Source: Pseudomonas sp. BN411
GTDB taxonomy: Bacteria; Pseudomonadota; Gammaproteobacteria; Pseudomonadales; Pseudomonadaceae
Assembly (NCBI RefSeq): GCF_029871235.1
Contig: NZ_SSOM01000027.1
Location: 1-56,094 of the forward strand
Length of the DNA: 56,094 nucleotides
Direction of reading: 5' to 3'
This document shows positions 30,193-39,002 of this stretch, in pieces; positions within the stretch are counted from its first letter, which is position 1, and every line of letters starts with the position of its first letter. A program made the position numbers and the translations under genes. The notes beneath the pieces were generated by a model, which saw only the letters and a list, made by a program, of their open reading frames with translations, searched no databases and had not been told where the DNA came from.

Positions 30193-33100
30193 ATGAAAAG
30201 AATGCTGATTAACGCGACTCAACCCGAAGAGTTGCGTGTTGCTCTGGTCGACGGCCAACGCCTGTATGACCTGGACATCGAATCGGGTGCCCGCGAGCAG
30301 AAGAAAGCCAACATCTACAAAGGCCGAATTACTCGCATCGAGCCCAGCCTCGAGGCAGCCTTCGTCGACTTCGGCGCTGAGCGCCACGGCTTCCTGCCCC
30401 TGAAAGAAATCTCCCGCGAATACTTCAAGAAGTCCCCTGAAGGCCGCATCAACATCAAGGAAGTGCTCAGCGAAGGCCAGGAAGTCATTGTCCAGGTCGA
30501 GAAAGAAGAGCGCGGCAACAAGGGCGCAGCCCTGACCACCTTCATCAGCCTCGCCGGTCGTTACCTGGTGCTGATGCCGAACAACCCCCGCGCCGGCGGC
30601 ATCTCCCGTCGCATCGAAGGCGAAGAGCGCAACGAACTGCGCGAAGCGCTGAACGGTCTCAACGCTCCGGCCGACATGGGCCTGATCGTCCGCACCGCCG
30701 GTCTCGGCCGCTCCAGCGAAGAGCTGCAGTGGGACCTGGACTACCTGCTGCAACTCTGGAGCGCCATCAAGGAAGCCTCCGGTGAACGTGGCGCCCCGTT
30801 CCTGATCTACCAGGAAAGCAACGTCATCATCCGCGCCATCCGCGACTACCTGCGCCAGGACATCGGCGAAGTGCTGGTCGACAGCATCGAAGCCCACGAG
30901 GAAGCCCTGAGCTTCATTCGCCAGGTGATGCCGCAGTACCAGAGCAAGATCAAGCTCTACCAGGACAGCGTTCCGCTGTTCAATCGCTTCCAGATCGAAA
31001 GCCAGATCGAAACCGCCTTCCAGCGTGAAGTGAAGCTGCCGTCTGGCGGCTCCATCGTTATCGACCCGACCGAAGCCCTGGTGTCCATCGACATCAACTC
31101 GGCGCGCGCGACCAAAGGTGGCGACATCGAAGAAACCGCCCTGCAGACCAACCTGGAAGCGGCCGAGGAAATCGCCCGCCAGCTACGCCTGCGTGACATC
31201 GGCGGCCTGATCGTCATCGACTTCATCGACATGACCCCGGCCAAGAACCAGCGCGCCGTGGAAGAGAAAGTCCGCGAAGCCCTGGAAGCCGACCGCGCCC
31301 GTGTGCAGATCGGCCGTATCTCCCGCTTCGGCCTGCTGGAAATGTCCCGTCAGCGCCTGCGTCCGTCCCTGGGCGAGACCAGCGGCATCGTCTGCCCCCG
31401 TTGCGACGGCCAGGGCATCATCCGTGACGTCGAGTCCCTGTCGCTGGCCATCCTGCGCCTGATCGAGGAAGAAGCCCTCAAGGACCGCACCGCCGAAGTA
31501 CGTGCCCAGGTGCCGATCCCGGTTGCCGCCTTCCTGCTCAACGAGAAGCGCAACAGCATCACCAAGATCGAGCTGCGTAGCCGTTCGCGCATCGTCATCC
31601 TGCCGAACGACCACCTGGAAACCCCGCACTTCGAAGTCCAGCGCCTGCGCGACGACAGCCCGGAAGTGCAAAGCAACCAGTCCAGCTACGAAATGACCCC
31701 GGCCGAGGCTGAAGAAGTCCAGCAGGTCAGCTCCACCCGCACTCTGGTCCGCCAGGAAGCCGCGGTGAAGACCGTATCCCCCGAGCGCCCTGCACCGGCC
31801 CCGATTCCTGCCGCCCCGCTGGCACCGCCCGCACCGACTCCGGAGCCGAGCCTGTTCAAAGGCCTGGTGAAGTCCCTGGTGGGTCTGTTCGCCGGCAAGG
31901 AAGAGCCCAAGGTCGAAGCCGAGAAGCCTGCCGCCGAGCGTCAGCCGCGCGGTGACGAGCGTCGCAACGGCCGCCAGCAGAACCGCCGCCGTGATGGCCG
32001 CGAAGGTCGTGAAGGCCGTCGCGAGGAAGATCGCAAGCCGCGTGAAGAGCGCCAGCCGCGCGAAGCCCGTGAAGGCCAGGAAGCTCGTCGCGAACGCGGC
32101 GAGCGCGCTGAGCGTCCGGCCCGCGAAGAGCGCCAGCCGCGTGAAGAGCGCCAACCGCGCGAGGAACGCCAGGCCCGCGAGCCGCGCGAAGAGCGTCAAC
32201 CGCGTGAAGAGCGCCAGCCCCGTGAGGAGCGTCAACCCCGCGAAGAGCGCCAGCCGCGTGAAGAACGTCAGCCGCGTGAAGCCCGCGAAGGCCAGGAAGG
32301 TCGTCGCGAGCGTGGCGAGCGCGCTGAGCGTCCGGCCCGCGAAGAACGTCAGCCGCGTGAAGAGCGTCAGCCCCGCGAGGAGCGCCAGCCGCGCGCCGAA
32401 GTGGCCCAGGCTGAAGTGGTCGACGAAGAACTGCTGAACAACGAAGAACTGCTGCAGGACGACGATCAGGAAGGCGCCGATGGTGAGCGTCCCCGTCGCC
32501 GCTCCCGTGGCCAGCGTCGTCGCAGCAACCGTCGCGAGCGTCAGCGCGAAGCCAATGGCGAAGAGCTGGACGCGGATGAAGAAGGCGCTGAACAGGCCGC
32601 TCCGGCCGACGCAGTCCAGGCCGCTTCCGTAGCCGCCACCGCTGTTGTTGCCGCTGAAGTGGTTGCCGAAGCCACCGCTGAAGCTCCGGCCCAAGTGGAA
32701 ACCCCGGCTGCCGAAGCCGTCGTTGAAGTGCCGGCCGCAGAAGCAGTGGTTGCCGAGACCGTTGTTGAAGCCGCCCCGGTTGCCGAACAAGCTCCGGTGG
32801 TAGAGCAAGCCCCGGCTGCGGTGGAAGCTCCGGTCGTTGAAGCAGCACCCGCCGAAGTCGTGGTAGAGGCCCCTGCCGCAGCTCCTGTTGAGGAAGCTCC
32901 GGTTGCCGCACCAGAGGCTCAGGAAGCCGCGCAAGCGCCGTCCAGCGCTGGCCGCGCCGCCAACGACCCGCGTGAAGTGCGTCGTCGTCAGCGCGAAGCC
33001 GAGCGCTTGGCCAAGGAAGCCGAAGCAAGCGCCGCCCAGGCTGTTGAAGCCGTAGCCGCCGCCGAGCCAGTATCCGCTGCCGCCCACGCTATTGCTGGTG

Positions 33101-33291
33101 TGGAAGAGGAAGTGGTCGCTGCCGAGCAGAAGGTCGAGGAAGCTGTTGAACAAGTTGTGGAAGCTCCGGCTGAACAGCCTGAGCAAGTAGCAGCCGAAGC
33201 GACCGAAGCCCAAGCGCCGGCCGAAGCCGAGACCAAGGCTGAGGAAGAAGAGAAGGACGAAGCCAAGGACGAGACCAAACCGGTCGTCTGA
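30193..33291 (+). CDS. rne: Ribonuclease E
   Basis: This 1032-aa endoribonuclease is the scaffold of the RNA degradosome. The N-terminal half holds the S1 domain (about 37-120), the 5'-sensor/RNase H parts and the catalytic Asp300 ([11 protein letters not shown]) and Asp343 (VIDFIDM). The zinc-link Cys401 and Cys404 (CPRCDGQG) match the E. coli positions. The C-terminal half is disordered: a Pro-rich linker, an Arg/Glu repeat tract (about 617-734), an acidic Ala/Val/Glu-rich stretch and an [20 protein letters not shown] motif. In P. aeruginosa, REER-like repeats and an NDPR motif of this kind have been reported as RNA- or partner-binding segments (from memory). Confidence 0.97.
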   Translation: MKRMLINATQPEELRVALVDGQRLYDLDIESGAREQKKANIYKGRITRIEPSLEAAFVDFGAERHGFLPLKEISREYFKKSPEGRINIKEVLSEGQEVIVQVEKEERGNKGAALTTFISLAGRYLVLMPNNPRAGGISRRIEGEERNELREALNGLNAPADMGLIVRTAGLGRSSEELQWDLDYLLQLWSAIKEASGERGAPFLIYQESNVIIRAIRDYLRQDIGEVLVDSIEAHEEALSFIRQVMPQYQSKIKLYQDSVPLFNRFQIESQIETAFQREVKLPSGGSIVIDPTEALVSIDINSARATKGGDIEETALQTNLEAAEEIARQLRLRDIGGLIVIDFIDMTPAKNQRAVEEKVREALEADRARVQIGRISRFGLLEMSRQRLRPSLGETSGIVCPRCDGQGIIRDVESLSLAILRLIEEEALKDRTAEVRAQVPIPVAAFLLNEKRNSITKIELRSRSRIVILPNDHLETPHFEVQRLRDDSPEVQSNQSSYEMTPAEAEEVQQVSSTRTLVRQEAAVKTVSPERPAPAPIPAAPLAPPAPTPEPSLFKGLVKSLVGLFAGKEEPKVEAEKPAAERQPRGDERRNGRQQNRRRDGREGREGRREEDRKPREERQPREAREGQEARRERGERAERPAREERQPREERQPREERQAREPREERQPREERQPREERQPREERQPREERQPREAREGQEGRRERGERAERPAREERQPREERQPREERQPRAEVAQAEVVDEELLNNEELLQDDDQEGADGERPRRRSRGQRRRSNRRERQREANGEELDADEEGAEQAAPADAVQAASVAATAVVAAEVVAEATAEAPAQVETPAAEAVVEVPAAEAVVAETVVEAAPVAEQAPVVEQAPAAVEAPVVEAAPAEVVVEAPAAAPVEEAPVAAPEAQEAAQAPSSAGRAANDPREVRRRQREAERLAKEAEASAAQAVEAVAAAEPVSAAAHAIAGVEEEVVAAEQKVEEAVEQVVEAPAEQPEQVAAEATEAQAPAEAETKAEEEEKDEAKDETKPVV
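32041..32394 (+). repeat. REER/QPRE tandem repeat tract inside rne
   Basis: The DNA encodes repeated REERQP units, roughly 18 nt each, with variants. A larger block starting REAREGQE occurs twice (from 32059 and from 32275), 216 nt or 72 codons apart, with only a few changes. This points to expansion by unequal exchange. The tract is very rich in Arg and Glu and probably binds RNA. Confidence 0.85.
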
Positions 33292-33306
33292 AGCCAGCCC
33301 TGAATG

Positions 33307-33338
33307 AAAAAGGGGATGCCATTGGCATCCCCTTTTTT
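33307..33338. terminator. Bidirectional terminator after rne
   Basis: AAAAAGGGGATGCC pairs with GGCATCCCCTTTTT around 3 nt and is flanked by A and T runs. It separates convergent rne and the ABC exporter. Confidence 0.92.
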
Positions 33339-33361
33339 CTTGCCCGCAATATAGAAGCCCG

Positions 33362-35143
33362 CTACTCCACTTCGTCTCCCACCTGGGTCGCGAACTGCAG
33401 TTCCGCCAGCCGCGCATAGAGCGGACTGCTGGCCACCAGCTGCACGTGACGACCGACCGCCACCACCCTGCCCCGCTCCATCACCGCAATGCGGTCAGCG
33501 TTCTGCACCGTGGCCAGACGGTGGGCGATCACCAGCGTTGTGCGCCCACTCATCAATGCCGGCAGAGCCTGTTGGATCAGGTGCTCGCTTTCCGCATCCA
33601 GGGCGCTGGTCGCTTCATCCAGCAGCAGGATGGGCGCGTCCACCAGCAATGCACGCGCGATGGCCAGGCGCTGTCGCTGGCCGCCAGAGAGTCCGATGCC
33701 ACCCTCTCCCAGATGGGTCTGGTAACCCTTCGGCAGGCGGGTGATGAACTCGTGGGCATGGGCGGCGCGGGCGGCCGCTTCGACGTCGGCGTCAGAGGCC
33801 TCGGGACGACCGTAGCGGATGTTGTCCTCGACGCTGCCGTAGAACAGCGCAGGATTCTGCGAAACCAGCGCAAAGCAGCGACGAAGATCGCTCGGCTCCA
33901 ACTGCTTCAGCTCCACGCCCTCCACCTGGATGCTTCCCCCCTGAGGATCGAAGAAGCGCAACAACAGCTCGAAGACCGTCGACTTGCCCGCCCCGGAAGG
34001 CCCCACCAGCGCCAGCGTCTCACCAGGGCGAACGTCCAGGCTGACTCCGTCCAGCGCGTTCACTTCCGGCCGACCGGGATAGGCGAAGCGCACTGCGTCC
34101 AGCTCGATGCGACCGCTGACCCGCTCCGGCAGCGACACCTGCCCCTGCGCGGGAGCATGAATGTCGTTTCGTGCCTGCAGCAGCTCGGCGATTCGCTCCG
34201 CGGCACCGGCGGCGCTCTGCAGCTCGCCAATCACCTCGCTGATGGCGCCGAAGGCCGCCCCCACGATCAGGCTGTAGAAGACGAAGGCCGCCAAGTCGCC
34301 GGGCGATATGCGCCCGGCGATCACATCCGTACCGCCGACCCAGAGCATCACACCCACCGCACCCAGCACCAGCAGGATGACCAGGGTGATCAGCCAGGCA
34401 CGCTGGGTGATACGCCGGCGCGCGGTGTCGAAGGCCCCCTCCACCGTAAGAGCAAAACGCTGGCGATCCTGCGCCTGATGGTTGTAGGCCTGCACCGTCT
34501 TGATCTGCCCCAGGGTTTCCCCGACGTAGCTGCCGACGTCGGCGATACGGTCCTGGCTTTGCCGCGAGAGGCGGCGCACCCGCCGGCCGAAGAGGAGGAT
34601 GGGTGCCAGCACCAGCGGCAGCGCCAGCAGGACGATGCCGGTCAGTTTCGGGTTGGTGACGAACAGCAGGCCGATGCCGCCCACCAGCATGATGCCGTTG
34701 CGCAATGCCATGGACAGCGAGGAGCCGATCACCGACTGCAGCAAGGTGGTGTCGGCAGTGAGCCTGGACTGGATTTCCGACGCGCGATTGCTTTCGTAGA
34801 AACCCGGATGCAACTGGATCAGATGGTCGAACACGCGCTTGCGGATATCCGCCACGAAGCGCTCGCCAATCCACGAGACTAGGTAGAAGCGCGTGAAGGT
34901 ACCCAGCGCCAGGGCCAGCACCAGGCCGAAGAACAACATGATCGAATGCCGCAGCGACGCTTCTGACTGGGTAGCTAGCCCCTGGTCCACCAGTAGACGG
35001 ATGCCCTGCCCCATCGACAGGGTAATGGCGGCAGTGAACAGCAGCGCCAACAGGGCACCCATCACTCGCCAGCGGTAAGGCGCGACAAAGCGCGCAGCCA
35101 TGCGCAGCGCATTACGCTGCCTAGAGGAAAGGAGAGATGCCAT
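33362..35143 (-). CDS. MsbA-like ABC transporter (permease fused to ATPase)
   Basis: This 593-aa half-transporter has six membrane helices in residues 1-310 and an ATP-binding domain in 345-580. Walker A is GPSGAGKST (381-389), the signature is LSGGQRQRLAIARALL, Walker B is ILLLDEATSALD and the H-loop is VIAHRLATV. It is an exporter of the MsbA/MDR type, probably acting as a homodimer; the substrate could be a lipid or a drug. It follows the DoxX gene by 8 nt, and the DoxX, DCC and kinase-like genes may form one operon with it. The essential msbA of LPS synthesis normally sits beside lpxK, which is absent here. Confidence 0.9.
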   Translation of the reverse strand: MASLLSSRQRNALRMAARFVAPYRWRVMGALLALLFTAAITLSMGQGIRLLVDQGLATQSEASLRHSIMLFFGLVLALALGTFTRFYLVSWIGERFVADIRKRVFDHLIQLHPGFYESNRASEIQSRLTADTTLLQSVIGSSLSMALRNGIMLVGGIGLLFVTNPKLTGIVLLALPLVLAPILLFGRRVRRLSRQSQDRIADVGSYVGETLGQIKTVQAYNHQAQDRQRFALTVEGAFDTARRRITQRAWLITLVILLVLGAVGVMLWVGGTDVIAGRISPGDLAAFVFYSLIVGAAFGAISEVIGELQSAAGAAERIAELLQARNDIHAPAQGQVSLPERVSGRIELDAVRFAYPGRPEVNALDGVSLDVRPGETLALVGPSGAGKSTVFELLLRFFDPQGGSIQVEGVELKQLEPSDLRRCFALVSQNPALFYGSVEDNIRYGRPEASDADVEAAARAAHAHEFITRLPKGYQTHLGEGGIGLSGGQRQRLAIARALLVDAPILLLDEATSALDAESEHLIQQALPALMSGRTTLVIAHRLATVQNADRIAVMERGRVVAVGRHVQLVASSPLYARLAELQFATQVGDEVE

Positions 35144-35151
35144 CGAAGGTC

Positions 35152-35562
35152 TCAGTCAGCTAGGCCAGGGGATTGTCCACCTCGCACCGGAGCTTCCGCC
35201 CACCACCCCACCAGGCAGAGGCACAGCGCCACCAGATTGGTGGACAGGGGATTGAAGGCCTGGATCAGCAGGCCCGGCGTGAACAGCGCCACGTCCAGCA
35301 GCAGACCGGCCAGCAGCAGCGCCGACACGACGAGCGGCCAGCGCGACTGGCGAACCACGAGCAGGATCAGCGCCATGACGATCTCGGCCAGCCCGGCGAG
35401 GGTCGCCACCAGCTCGACGTGGGCCAGCCCGTGGGCCGCGATCATCAGTTTCTCGTCGGCACTCAGCCAGAGCAGCTTGGGCACGAGACCGTGGTAGAGG
35501 AACAGCAGCGCCAGCCCCCAGCGGGCCAGCAAGGCAAATCGACGCAACTCAGCGATCGGCAT
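35152..35562 (-). CDS. DoxX-like small membrane protein
   Basis: This 136-aa protein has four hydrophobic segments (starting near residues 12, 48, 74 and 105), with the N-terminal LALLFLYHGLVPKLLWLS typical of DoxX-like proteins. It overlaps the preceding DCC gene by 14 nt, so the two are translationally linked. DoxX-type proteins are often tied to redox balance; the specific role is unknown. Confidence 0.75.
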   Translation of the reverse strand: MPIAELRRFALLARWGLALLFLYHGLVPKLLWLSADEKLMIAAHGLAHVELVATLAGLAEIVMALILLVVRQSRWPLVVSALLLAGLLLDVALFTPGLLIQAFNPLSTNLVALCLCLVGWWAEAPVRGGQSPGLAD

Positions 35563-35989
35563 TCAGGAAGCGCCCCTCATGGTCGGGGGACGGCATCAGA
35601 CAGACGTCATATCGGCCGAAGAGACGGTAGCGATTCAGCGCGACTCGGTCATAGCACCAGTCGCGAAACCCCAGCGGCAGGAAACGGAAGATCGCCAGCA
35701 GCGGCCAGGGCGCCGGCAACTGGCGCAGGATTCGTGCAATGGCCTCGGAGCGGACGAACAGCTCGGCCCCCTCGACATAGAGCAAGGTCGCGAAGCTGTC
35801 GGTGGGCAAGCCGAACCAGTGCAGGATCGCCTGCCCTTCCGCCGATTGCACCGAGGCGAGCTTGATGGTTCGCGCCCGGTCATGGCGGATCAGGAACTTC
35901 GCCCAGCCATTGCAGAGTTTGCACACCCCGTCGAAGAGCACGACGCGCTCTCCGGGGCCGACATGGGGAGGGTATTGCTCGGCATCCAT
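35549..35989 (-). CDS. DCC-family thiol-disulfide oxidoreductase-like protein
   Basis: This 146-aa protein of the DUF393/DCC family has the family motif FDGVCKLCNGW with a CxxC pair (residues about 21-30), followed by RSEAIARIL and the C-terminal YRLFGRYDVC. The fold is thioredoxin-like, but its substrate is unknown. The start at 35989 is chosen because the longer reading adds a non-conserved N-terminus. It overlaps the DoxX gene and lies 71 nt after the NAD-kinase-like gene. Confidence 0.85.
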   Translation of the reverse strand: MDAEQYPPHVGPGERVVLFDGVCKLCNGWAKFLIRHDRARTIKLASVQSAEGQAILHWFGLPTDSFATLLYVEGAELFVRSEAIARILRQLPAPWPLLAIFRFLPLGFRDWCYDRVALNRYRLFGRYDVCLMPSPDHEGRFLNADR

Positions 35990-36060
35990 CGCGATGCTCC
36001 TGCAACCTCGGGAAATTGTCGTCGATGGTAGCCGATCTCCCCGCAAGCGGGTGAACGGCC

Positions 36061-37188
36061 TCAGCCCAGGTCGCCCCAGCCCAGGGGATAGAGCAGCTCT
36101 TCCTTGTAGCCGGCCCAGACCCGTACTGCGTCGGGAAAGGCTTCATCCAGGACCGGGTCGCCACTGTCCACCAGCAGCGGACGGCCTTCCAGGGTGCCCA
36201 GCTTGCGTTTGGTGGCCACTACCCGGATGTGATCCAGGCCTATGACACGCAACACCCGCGGGCTGATCTGCTGGTTGCCGCGACCGATGATGTGGCCCTG
36301 TCCACCGATGGCGGTGACCAGCAGCCGCGCCGGGTGGCCGTCCACCAGCTCGAAAAGCTGGGACTCGGTCACGTCACGGGCGATCACCGCGCCGTTCTCG
36401 ATCACGTCGACCCCCAGCAGCGTGGTTTCCAGCCCCAGGTTGGCCGCCAGCCCGTGGAGGGTGGAACCGGGGCCGAACACGTAACGCACGCCCTCTTCCC
36501 AGCTGTCGTTCAGCCAGTCAGCCAGATCCACCAGCACCAGCTCTTCCGACTCCATGCCGCCTTGTTTGACGTGCTGCATGAAGTGGCCTTCCACGGGGAC
36601 CGTCAGCTCGCCATACCAGCGCGCCGCCACCTTGCCATCGCGCAGGGCGGCTTCGTCCAGGTCGCGAACCTCGCCGCTGGCAAGACGCACCAACCCACCT
36701 TCCACCAGACGCAGCGCCAGTTCACCGGCCGCGCGCGGACTGATGGCGTAAACCCCGGAGTGGATCTTCACCCCGGCGGGAATTCCCAGTACCGGCTGCC
36801 CTTCACGCACGGCGGAACTGACATCCCGCGCCGTGCCATCGCCACCGGCGAAGAGAATCAGCGCAACACCGGCGTCCTGCAGGGCCTCGACGGCGTGACG
36901 GGTGTCATCGGCGCACGTCAGCGGGCCGTCGAGCTGCCCCAGCACCCTGTGGGAGAAGCCCATCTCCGTCAGCAAGTCGGCGCCCATGGGACCGGGGAAG
37001 GTCAGGAACTGGATACGCCCGACAAGCGGCAACAGACATTCCAGCGCCAGTCGGGTGCGGGCGGCCGCCCGAGGCTCAGCGCCTCTGGCAAGGGCCTCTG
37101 CGGCAACACCGTCACTGCCCTTCAGCGCAGCTGGGCCACCCAGGCCGGCCAAGGGATTGATGATCAGACCCATATGGAACAAGGACAT
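36061..37188 (-). CDS. ATP-NAD kinase-like protein
   Basis: This 375-aa protein carries the kinase fold motif FAGGDGTARDVSSAV (GGDGT at 115-119) and the N-terminal GLIINPLAGLGGPAALKGSD, plus AIGGQGHIIGRGNQQISPRV. It belongs to the ATP-NAD kinase family (Pfam NAD_kinase) but is longer than the housekeeping NadK (about 295 aa) and differs in the substrate region. It may phosphorylate NAD or another diol; some relatives sit with acetoin catabolism genes. The start at 37188 leaves MSLFHMGLIINP at the N-terminus. Confidence 0.8.
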   Translation of the reverse strand: MSLFHMGLIINPLAGLGGPAALKGSDGVAAEALARGAEPRAAARTRLALECLLPLVGRIQFLTFPGPMGADLLTEMGFSHRVLGQLDGPLTCADDTRHAVEALQDAGVALILFAGGDGTARDVSSAVREGQPVLGIPAGVKIHSGVYAISPRAAGELALRLVEGGLVRLASGEVRDLDEAALRDGKVAARWYGELTVPVEGHFMQHVKQGGMESEELVLVDLADWLNDSWEEGVRYVFGPGSTLHGLAANLGLETTLLGVDVIENGAVIARDVTESQLFELVDGHPARLLVTAIGGQGHIIGRGNQQISPRVLRVIGLDHIRVVATKRKLGTLEGRPLLVDSGDPVLDEAFPDAVRVWAGYKEELLYPLGWGDLG

Positions 37189-37254
37189 GCTTACCTCGAA
37201 CTGAACTCTCGCCCCGCGCAGGGGGTCCACCCATCAGGACCAGGACGCTAGCGG

Positions 37255-37272
37255 TTGGCACATTCACTGCTA
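37255..37272 (+). promoter_or_regulatory. Sigma-54-like -24/-12 promoter
   Basis: TTGGCACATTCACTGCTA keeps the GG-N10-GC spacing and the TTGGCAC block of sigma-54 promoters; the -12 half is CTGC rather than TTGC. It points at the 58-aa gene 108 nt downstream. No enhancer site was identified. Confidence 0.45.
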
Positions 37273-37379
37273 GTGTTTCCTGGTCTTTTGTTTTTCCGGC
37301 GTAATGCTGACGCCGGCTGTCACCGCGTATTCATCTACCCTTCCTAGACTGCGCGCACCACCTGAAGAGGAGACAGGCC

Positions 37380-37556
37380 ATGAGCTTGCACGACAGCACT
37401 TCCGATCGCCGCGTAATCCCGCTGCAGCAACGCCGCCCGGTTGGCGGCGCGATCATCGATGCCCAGGGCCGTGAGATTCCGATTACCGAAACCATGATCC
37501 AGCGCGCCTGCCAGGAGCTGCACAAGCAACTGGAATCCGAGCTGAAACAGGCCTGA
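37380..37556 (+). CDS. Small hypothetical protein (58 aa)
   Basis: ATG at 37380 with GAAGAGGAG just upstream opens a 58-codon frame (MSLHDSTSDRRVIPLQQRRP ... ESELKQA) that ends at a TGA. The N-terminal half is basic and the C-terminal 25 residues form a probable amphipathic helix (MIQRACQELHKQLESELKQA). It has no signal peptide or membrane segment. The function is unknown. A similar small gene next to pdxB exists in P. aeruginosa as far as I recall. A GC-rich hairpin (37566-37584) without a T run lies between it and convergent pdxB. Confidence 0.75.
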   Translation: MSLHDSTSDRRVIPLQQRRPVGGAIIDAQGREIPITETMIQRACQELHKQLESELKQA

Positions 37557-37590
37557 TACGCCAGCGCCCGGGGCAATCCCGGGCTGCTTC

Positions 37591-38733
37591 CTACACCAGT
37601 TCGGCCCCCAGCGCCCGGACGATTCCCGCCAAGCGCGGCGCATCCCCCTTCAAACGTACCCGCAGACCGTCGATTTCCCGCCGCACCGGATAGTGCTTGC
37701 GCAGGGCATCGAAGGCAGCGCGACGCTGGCCTTCATCCCCTAGCAGGCTACGACGGAAATCCGCATCGTCGCGGCGCGGGTCATACACCGCGCGGCACAG
37801 GGTCGCCAGGGCCCAGTTCGGGTCAGTGCCGGCATCCAGGGTCAGTTCATCCAGCCAGGGCGCGGGCAGCAACTCGTCCAGCTGCACGCTTTCCGCCTGC
37901 CCGCTGAAACGGCACCAGGCCTGATAGACCTGCGCGGTACCACGCAGCTTGCCGTCCAGGCTATAGCCGGCAATGTGCGGAGTGGCGATGCGGCACAGGT
38001 GCGCCAACGCCACGTCGGCCTGAGGCTCGCCCTCCCACACATCCAGCACCGCACGCAGGTCGGTGCGACGCTCCAGCACTGCCCGCAGCGCCTGGTTGTC
38101 CACCACCGCGCCACGACTGGCATTGACCAGCCAGGCACCGGGCCGCAGACGCTCCAGGCGGCTGGCATCCAGCAGGTGACGGGTCGGATGGTCACCACCG
38201 GCATCCAGCGGCGTGTGCAGGCTGATGGCATCGCACTCGCGGAGAATGGTTTCCAGATCGACGTAATCTCCGCCTTCAACTGCCTGGCGCGGCGGATCGC
38301 AGACCAGCACCCGCCAGCCGAGGCCACGCAGCACATCCACCAGGCGCCCGCCCACCTGACCGGCCCCCACGACACCGAAGGTGCGCGAGGCAAGGTCCAC
38401 GCCCTCGTCCTCGGCCAGCACCAGCAGGCTCCCCAGCACGTAATCCACCACGCCGCGTGCATTGCAGCCAGGCGCACTGGACCAGCCGATGCCGGCCTGT
38501 GCGAAGTATTCGAGATCAAGGTGGTCGGTGCCGATGGTGCAGGTGCCGACGAAGCGCACCGGCGTACCCGCCAGGAGAGTGCTATCGACACGGGTCACCG
38601 AGCGCACCAGCAGCAGGTCGGCGTCGGCCACGGAGGCAGCGTCGATGGCGCGTCCCGGCAGGCGGCGGATGTCGCCCAGGCCGCCGAAAAAGGCATCGAC
38701 CAGAGGAATGTTTTCGTCGGCAACTATTCGCAT
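37591..38733 (-). CDS. pdxB: Erythronate-4-phosphate dehydrogenase
   Basis: This 380-aa D-2-hydroxyacid dehydrogenase acts in pyridoxal 5'-phosphate synthesis. The NAD motif is [17 protein letters not shown], the N-terminal [17 protein letters not shown] is the PdxB signature, and the dimerisation domain fills the last 90 residues. The catalytic Arg is in [16 protein letters not shown] and the His in [13 protein letters not shown]. The start at 38733 gives the canonical N-terminus. Confidence 0.96.
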   Translation of the reverse strand: MRIVADENIPLVDAFFGGLGDIRRLPGRAIDAASVADADLLLVRSVTRVDSTLLAGTPVRFVGTCTIGTDHLDLEYFAQAGIGWSSAPGCNARGVVDYVLGSLLVLAEDEGVDLASRTFGVVGAGQVGGRLVDVLRGLGWRVLVCDPPRQAVEGGDYVDLETILRECDAISLHTPLDAGGDHPTRHLLDASRLERLRPGAWLVNASRGAVVDNQALRAVLERRTDLRAVLDVWEGEPQADVALAHLCRIATPHIAGYSLDGKLRGTAQVYQAWCRFSGQAESVQLDELLPAPWLDELTLDAGTDPNWALATLCRAVYDPRRDDADFRRSLLGDEGQRRAAFDALRKHYPVRREIDGLRVRLKGDAPRLAGIVRALGAELV

Positions 38734-38813
38734 GGCAGGCTCCAGCAGAGAGATCGCCATTCTACGCAATCCCCCCGTCGGGCGCCCGCATCACGGGGCC
38801 GTCGCCCTCTTTT

Positions 38814-38829
38814 CTGACCATTACGTCAG
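38814..38829. promoter_or_regulatory. Inverted repeat upstream of norM (possible operator)
   Basis: CTGAC-cattac-GTCAG is a perfect 5-6-5 palindrome. It is followed five bases later by TAGACT (38834-38839), a possible -10. A second inverted repeat, GTCGCGA-gcacg-TCGCGAC, lies at 38908-38926 within the putative leader. Together they make up most of the structure in the 269-nt gap between pdxB and norM. Confidence 0.4.
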
Positions 38830-39002
38830 GGCGTAGACTAGCCATCCCTCAGCCTCCACGTCCCGTTCCGCCGGCAGCCTCTTCTGCAAAGGCGGGGACA
38901 GTGCACCGTCGCGAGCACGTCGCGACCAGGCAATGCCCCAAATTCCTTTCAGCCACCTCTTGCATGGACACCACCGGTACGCCCGGAGGATGACTTATCG
39001 AT

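Noticed and set aside
32041-32394. CRISPR-like array
   Set aside because: The units are in frame, directly adjacent without spacers and encode REERQP repeats in RNase E.
31183-33417. 744-aa open frame antisense to rne
   Set aside because: It mirrors the Arg/Glu repeat tract, has Leu/Phe/Arg low-complexity composition, no ribosome binding site and no family motif. It is a by-product of GC-rich codon use.
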